Part shown: in pieces, positions 58,149 to 64,000 of the stretch
How positions within the stretch are numbered: the stretch's first letter is position 1
Layout: each line of letters opens with the position of its first letter
NCBI GenBank assembly: GCA_024036415.1
Contig: JAMWET010000582.1
Location: 1 to 64,000 of the forward strand
Length of the DNA stretch: 64,000 nucleotides
Direction: 5' to 3'
DNA from: Prochilodus magdalenae
Taxonomy: Eukaryota; Chordata; Actinopteri; Characiformes; Prochilodontidae
Program-made: the position numbers and the translations under genes
Notes under the pieces: model-generated
Told to the model about the DNA's origin: nothing
Databases searched by the model: none
The model's input: the letters and a program-made list of their open reading frames with translations, nothing else

Positions 58149-58496
58149 CTACAGAACACAAAGAGGGAACAGGAAAAAGTAACATTTTAACTATTATGAG
58201 CCAGTAGTAAAGTAAAACTGCAAGTGACATATAGAGACACATCAATTTCAACAAATATTCTGATCTGAGAATTAAAATTAACTGTACCAAATTAACTGTG
58301 ATTGCACACCATTGAGGATCAAATGAATATCATCATATATTTTATATAATGCTAGTAAGTCTGAATGTGTTCAATGTTTCCTAAAAGAATACCTCAAAAT
58401 ATGAAATATATGTTTGTACTTGTAAATAATGACAAATTAAAAAGATCTTCCATATCTGAACAGGTTGCACAAATGAACTGTAATACCTCTTACCCA

Positions 58497-58615
58497 AAGG
58501 CAGATTCCTTTTTATGCTCCTTTTTTTTTGACTGGTTCTGATGCAAAGTCAGAGTCGGAGCATGATTCAGAAGAGCATGAAGGGTCTGATAAACAGTCTG
58601 TTCTTATTTTCCTGG
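58497..58615 (-). pseudogene. CCDC106-like upstream exon, disrupted
   Basis: Minus strand: a Ser/acidic stretch (SDPSCSSESCSDSDFASEPV) followed by a basic run and donor gg|gtaaga. A run of nine A puts the following codons out of frame with the next exon, a likely slippage lesion. Confidence 0.55.
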
Positions 58616-59801
58616 AAACCTTTGACAGAGTAAACACAGTAACAGTGAGAATTTATTTGTAAAACTGAATGCTTGTAATCTGATCATATGTCTTTCTTTC
58701 ACCAGCTGTACTTATTATTTCCACACACACACACACTCAACATATCTGAAGTGTTATAAATTTAATAACAATTTCTTAAGTTGTTTTTGTACATGTTGAT
58801 TTTTATTAAAGACTATTTTCATACTTTTATGTATTCATGAAACAATAACATTATTTTATCTGTAATATGCACTATAGGTTTCATCCATGGATAATGATTA
58901 CTAAAGTGTGCTTTTGCAATGTTTTATAATCTTACAGTACAGCAACAGAACACCATAATGTACACACTATATACATTTCTATTAAGTAGTTTCTTAATAT
59001 ATATACATTTTTCAATAATAATTCAATAATAATATGCATATTTCAAAAGTCATGGAGTCTAGAGTACATGTCCAGTCAAATTTAAAAGTAGCTGGTTTTA
59101 GATGGCTTAAAACAAGCTGGACTAGGAAAATCATGCTACACTATGCTGGTCAGCTAGTTACGGTTTTACAGTTTAGTAATTTGATGGTGTTTTGTGTTGT
59201 AGTTTGATGGTGTAGCTGGGTGTGCTAATAGATCAGCTAAACCATAAAAATACCAAAAAATAGTATCATCTACCAGCTTAACCTTTTGAGCTGGCCAACC
59301 AGCTGGTCATTAGGCAAATGTCTTAAACATTAACTAGTTTTAAACATTAATATTGCAGCTTCTACCTCTGTGGAAAGAGGTTGCACTGTTTCTGCACAAA
59401 CTGTAATGTTGGGCTTTATAAAAAATATATTCCCTCCATCCAATCTTGCTTCACAAATGAAAAGGGAACGCTAACAGAGCTAACCGTAAGATACGACGTG
59501 AAAATGGCTTTCCTGGGCTTTAGCTGTGGGCTAACGCTGCTCTCCCCTGGAGTTCAGGATAAACTAGCAAAAACATTTTGCAATAAAAGTCCTGTTCGAA
59601 ACAACCCCATAAAACAACTACAGTTGACAAAAAAACAGATTAAACATTTTCTAAAATCATTACAGTATCTCTGCCATCACTGCTAATGTCACTGTCCGTT
59701 TACTTTTTTCGGTCGCTGAAATTAGTTGCTCATTTTATTCATGCGCGTCCGAGGTACAATTATAATAAATCGTGGTACAAGAGTAGTAAAGTTATTGTAT
59801 C

Positions 59802-60151
59802 ATATTGTAGCGAGCACAGGGGGTGGGTCTGTTATATTGCGTGTGCTGCTGCTGTATGCCTCTGTCTGTGTGCCCGCCTCTGCGCTGCCTGTGTGTGAAT
59901 GGATGACAGGTGTGGGGCCTTCCTCGTGGGTGGGGTTATGCAGAGTGGTAGGCACCACTCTGAATCTACCATTTAGTAGATTCTTAGCTAGGTTAGTGAC
60001 CTTAGGGCTGTTTGCATGCTGTGGGTTATTGGGTTTTACGCTCCTAGCATTTGTAAATGCTCTAAGTGAGTCGTGCCCTCTTCTAAAATAAAGAGCTTTT
60101 GGTTTAACCACGCTTCCTGAGTCGATGGCTGCCTCTCGATCGCTACAATAT
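59802..60151 (+). mobile_element. Solo LTR with 4-bp target duplication
   Basis: TGTAGCGA (59806) to TCGCTACA (60147): 8-bp perfect inverted termini, 342 bp, flanked by ATAT on both sides. It has a polyadenylation signal (aaaataaagagc). It is a different family from the TGTCACG LTRs and is inserted inside the second transposon. Confidence 0.75.
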
Positions 60152-60884
60152 GATTACACAAGCAATGCCGCTTAAATAACAGAATTCAATTTTACCTGTG
60201 TACTTTTCAGAACAATCCGTGCGATCCCACCAGCATCAGTTGCTGATATTCCTCTTCTTGCAGTGGAATGCTGGGAGTAGAATTTTGCGCCAAAATAAGC
60301 CAATAAGGTAACGCTTTGTCAGTTAACGAGCAATGTCATTGGTGTATTTGGAATCAAACGTCTTTGAGTTCCAAAGTGCTTCCTATTGCCTATGTAATGC
60401 ACCACATAGAGGATGGAAACGTGGGTTATGTAGTGAAAATGCACGAAATGAGAAACAGGTAATCTTATAGGTACTTATAAATATCTTTATACGGAGCAAA
60501 TTCGATATATATAATCTAACACGCTATTGCTTATGTGGTTCCCTATTTAGGAAGTAAGGAGAAATATGGTATTCAGGAGCTCACACCCAGCTTAACGAAA
60601 GGGCCTGGCGAAACTACAAAGAGGACATCCATAAGTACAGAGACAACCTTTATGATTTTAAAATTCATTGAGTGGAATTACTGGCTGGGAAGACGCCACA
60701 AGAATGGACTACTTGGCCTTACATTAGAGCATGCTAATGTTACACCACCAGGTTTGGTGGTGAAGAAAAAGGAGAGAGCCATCAGTAAAGTAGTGAATAA
60801 GTTACTTCTGTTGTCTATTTTCCTTCTTATTCTTTTCACATAATTTGAAGTATAATTTTAACATGTTATTGTTTTCATTTGTCA
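60152..60884. other. No confident gene inside the second transposon
   Basis: A 102-codon plus-strand frame (60535-60843, start MVPYLGSKEKYGIQ) is not recognised. It could be part of the element or chance. Confidence 0.3.
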
Positions 60885-61386
60885 GGGCAGGACATCTCTC
60901 TGTGAACAATATTGTGTGTGTCAAAACACAGAGCTGTCAAAAGTGCCAATAAACTTTTTCACCGTTGTGAGCAATCTTGCTTTCTTTTACAGTGCTGTCA
61001 GTGGTTAGTTTTCCGAGCTACATGGTAAGCATTCACTAATACCATAGTAATAATCGCTGCTTTCTTTTACAGTCCCTTTACCTCTTTATTCAGCAGAACA
61101 TTCTGTTAGTTACTCTGTACTAACAGCAGGCTGTGTTACAAGTGGCTAGTTTTTTGAGCTACATGGTAAGTACTCAGTAATACCATAGAAATAATAAACA
61201 GGTACATACTATATAAGACAATGATATAAACGTCATTTTGATATAAAATTTTCTCAGTGTGAAATTGTGTCCATGTTTGTAATCACCAACTTGTTACTTT
61301 CACTGGCATTTTTAATGTCTATGAAATTACACTGCATTGGTACTTACCACCATGTTACCCAAGCTTGTACCACACACGTCCATAGT

Positions 61387-61530
61387 TTTTTAGTTCTTTT
61401 CTTTCTCTCTTTTTTATACTTTTTCTCCCTTTGTTAAAAATGGAATGTACTGTGGTTATATTTGCTAATTTGTAAATATTTATTGAATATTGTACATTCT
61501 TAATAAATGTATCTATACAAAAAAATATTT
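61387..61530 (+). mobile_element. 3' end of the interrupted L1
   Basis: tttgttaaaaatggaatgta, then ttcttaataaatgtatct and an A-rich end are typical of an L1 3' UTR. It continues the L1 cut at 57012. Confidence 0.6.
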
Positions 61531-62075
61531 TTTTATTTTGCTTGTTTAAGTCCTGGTATGTCCCTCAGGAAATGCATATCTGTTTAAGTATTGTGTTCAC
61601 TCACACTCGTCTAGAATTATATAGGACACAAAGGAGAACAGAAGAACAACTGCCCTACTGCGTCTCCCACACTTCTTTTCAGAGGAGACTTCTTAGATAA
61701 TCAGGATGTGTGAAGTGAGTAAATATCTTAAGTGATATTAAGATGACACGTGTATAGGGATTTATTTAAAACTTATTCAAATTAAATTCCATGTACATTT
61801 TAGTTACAGTATTTTTTTTCATTAAAAGCTAAAGACAGCAGTACACAAGTTAAATGGTACACAGTGATATGCAGTCTGGTAATTAAGAGTCATTCATTGT
61901 ACTTTTTTTCTTCCTGCACTCCAAATTATAAGTAAACCTTACATTAAATTGGCCCTTTTTTTAACAATTTTAACTCCTTTTTCAAACTCATTTTAGAGCC
62001 CATACCTTGACTAGGTGTAGAGCATGTTATTTATTTTTTACCTACAACGTAACTAAATCTGTCTACTGATTTCAG

Positions 62076-62297
62076 GCTCATGGTGAAAACCTGGATATCC
62101 TCATGAAGGGAATGCGCATTGACCTTCCAATTGGACATGAAGGTGTTCTGTATGATGCATCTCATCGTGAAATCTTCAATGTTGCTATAGTGGAGGAGGA
62201 GACGACTGTTCTTCATGAGCTCAGATGTGTCCACTGGTTTTACTATGCTAATGGGGCCCCATCTACTGCCTTAATCTGGATCACCCTCGCTAAATAA
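62076..62297 (+). CDS. Possible terminal exon of an unidentified gene
   Basis: After acceptor ctgatttcag the plus strand is open for 73 codons (AHGENLDILMKGMRIDLPIG; EGVLYDASHREIFNVAIVEE; HELRCVHWFYYANGAPSTAL) to TAA. A polyadenylation-like aataaag overlaps the stop. The sequence is protein-like but unknown to me. There is a weak likeness to the C-terminal region of fish SAMD3-like uncharacterised proteins. A second stretch at 62321-62482 is also open (VIIKVKPDSSSARIHGLRN). Confidence 0.4.
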   Translation, partial: AHGENLDILMKGMRIDLPIGHEGVLYDASHREIFNVAIVEEETTVLHELRCVHWFYYANGAPSTALIWITLAK

Positions 62298-62579
62298 AGT
62301 ACTGTTTGAATTCCAGCAGGTCATCATCAAGGTTAAACCTGACAGCAGTTCAGCTAGGATACATGGACTTAGAAACAAACTGCTGAGGGATCGCTTACAG
62401 ACTGATGACTGCACCTCTCAAGCCTTCACTGGGAAACTCTGTGTTACTTCCCCAGAAAGTAATGTCTGGACTACATGGTGAAACACTGGTAGAACAATGT
62501 AGACTCTTTGGGTTTATATAAGCCTTCATGGTACACTTTAGATCCGTGACTAAACAGAATATACCTTGTAGATAATTCA

Positions 62580-63546
62580 ATCAAATAAAGTCCAGGCACC
62601 CCTGAAAAAAATTTAGACTGGTTCTTACAGGATACGAGGCATATGAGGGTAAATCTTACTTTATGAAGTATTAACTTGGAGAAAACATTAAATGCTGTTG
62701 AAGAACATTCAGCTAGAAGCTCATGGGATTGTTCTTACACTAGGACTAAATGCTGGTCAGGTGTTTATCTGGAGGAAGGCTTTTTAATTTTACACTACTT
62801 GTTTTATTTTCTTGTTCATCCAGGGGTCACTTTCAGCTTTACAGTAACTGATAAGTGGTTATCATCATTACTTTGTCCCTTCATATCATACTGTCTCCCT
62901 CTCTCTGTCCATCTCCCTTTTTATTCTTTATGTCCCCTGCACACTTTTACTTTATTTATATCTTTTTCTTCCTGCTGATTCTTTTTTCACACACAGTTTT
63001 AGGGGTTACATGATTAAATGGTGATTTACATGAAACATATTCTAAATTATCTGATAAAGTCCTAGAAATAGTTTTATATAGCACCAAAATGTTTTCAGCT
63101 GTTACATCAAGCTGGTAAAAATAAAATGACCAATTTCCATCAGTCTGAAGAATGATTTCACAGTCCATAGAATTCCTTAATCCTACAAATGGAGTGTTAA
63201 TGGTATTTTCTATTTCTAGCTCTAAAAGAACCATTTTTAAAGCATGTAATAGTCTGTTGTCTCCCTTTCTCCCAATTTTGTAGAGCATGGAAGATATTGT
63301 CTGATGAAATAGATGTTGGCTGTTTTATTCTTTATGCTTTTTAAGAAACCATTATATACAAGTTTGTCTGATTGTAGCTGTAGGTTTATTTAGTGTGAAG
63401 GTTAAACAAATTAGCAAACTTACCATTATTAGTCAAGATGATGAATAAATCTTAATAAAAAACATTTAAAAACATCAGTGTTTATAACTTAACATAGAAT
63501 AAAAGTGTTCTGAATATAGTTCAAGCTACCTTAACTTGAAACTTGG
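62580..63546. other. No gene seen
   Basis: No exon or element recognised. Confidence 0.4.
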
Positions 63547-64000
63547 TGTTGGAAACAAAGAACTTGGACCTATGCGTGCAGAGCTAAAGACCAGGTGAGC
63601 TTTATTAAACAATCGGGCAGTTGAACACAGCACCAAAACATGACCAAGGTGAGATCAGAGTCAAGGAACAGGATAAGGTCAGAATCAGAGTAGATAGTCG
63701 GCAAGGCAATTAGAGTAGGGATAAAAAAGGGAAAAACGGCCAGAAGAGCAGACGGAGGTCGAATAGCCAGAGAGTAGATGAGAACAAAAAGCCAATAGAG
63801 ATAAGGAAAGGGGTCAGAACCAGAGTAGATAAATCACAAGATTGAACGCTCAGAATTGCAAAGTGGGTTTGGCAAAACTTTGCAAGAAGTGTCTGTAGGG
63901 CTTATATGCAGACTGGTTGATTAAAGACAGGTGTGCTAGTACTCAGGACACCTACAGCGGAAATGACTGGGAGACTGGAGACATGTGGGTGTTACGTCAT
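63547..64000 (-). mobile_element. LTR (minus strand), cut by the window end
   Basis: Read on the minus strand it contains aatcaaccagtctgcatata, tttgcaattctgagcgttca and gtttaataaagctcacctgg, and ends tttgtttccaaca. The middle phrases match the LTR at 717-1195 (gcaattctgagcgttc, gtttaataaac). The 5' end is beyond the window. Confidence 0.7.

Larger units (their letters stand above)
57013..61386 (-). mobile_element. Second long-inverted-repeat transposon with a decayed CCDC106-like gene
   Basis: The left side starts tggtaaccctttcttttaaa, similar to the end of the element at 2708 (tggtaacactttataataac). The inner left arm (about 57360-57880) matches the reverse complement of about 60885-61386, including gtaccacacac, ggtacttaccatcatgttac and caatattgttcacagagaga. 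The outermost 340 bp are missing on the right, so that end is truncated. It interrupts an L1 whose 3' end resumes at 61387. Inside are minus-strand exons of a CCDC106-like gene and a solo LTR. Confidence 0.7.

Noticed and set aside
59381..59686. 101-codon plus-strand frame inside the second transposon
   Set aside because: Not recognised, and the known gene of the element is on the other strand. Chance opening cannot be excluded.

Overview
ORGANISM AND CHARACTER. This is nuclear DNA from a teleost fish: interrupted genes with GT-AG introns, Tc1 transposons, L1/L2/CR1-type LINEs, Gypsy-type LTRs, NLR-type LRR exons of exactly 174 nt and a fish-type PRY-SPRY (B30.2) exon. The mix fits an otophysan fish such as a characin or catfish, but I cannot place it further. 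Most of the window is decayed mobile DNA around two related immune-type loci. LAYOUT. 0-2.7 kb: a solo LTR with a 5-bp target duplication and one possible terminal exon. 2.7-6.5 kb: a 3.8-kb DNA transposon with about 240-bp terminal inverted repeats, carrying an intact three-exon gene for a small coiled-coil/HTH protein resembling CCDC106. 7.3-21 kb (plus strand): a broken copy of the immune-type gene (one IgV exon, a linker exon, four LRR exons) mixed with a minisatellite, LINEs and two Tc1 elements. 21-27.6 kb: Gypsy, L2 and L1/Tx1 fragments. 27.7-53.2 kb (minus strand): the better copy of the gene, with introns full of transposons, including a Polinton/adintovirus-like capsid remnant at 34.5-35.6 kb. 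53.6-57 kb: a 640-bp CTA/CTG array, the 3' end of a LINE and an L1 remnant. 57.0-61.4 kb: a second long-inverted-repeat element, related to the first, inserted into the L1 and carrying a decayed CCDC106-like gene. 61.4-64 kb: the L1 3' end, an unidentified exon and an LTR cut by the window end. MAIN POINT. The minus-strand gene reads, in order and in compatible splice phases: signal peptide (47.2 kb), IgV, IgV, one transmembrane segment, a short linker identical in type to the stretch before the LRRs of fish NLRC3-like proteins, six 58-codon LRR exons, then a separate PRY-SPRY exon at 27.7 kb. No FISNA or NACHT exon is visible. The protein would look like a butyrophilin/MOG-type receptor outside the cell and like the C-terminal half of a fish NLR inside it. 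The plus-strand copy keeps the same order and exon sizes but has a 1-nt frameshift in its IgV exon, a 58-nt deletion in one LRR exon and no visible signal, TM or B30.2 exon, so it is a pseudogene. Flanking DNA at 7.3-8.6 kb and 51.1-51.7 kb is shared in inverted orientation, so the two copies come from an inverted duplication. The join between the last LRR exon and the B30.2 exon is out of phase as seen, so a small exon is missing from my model.
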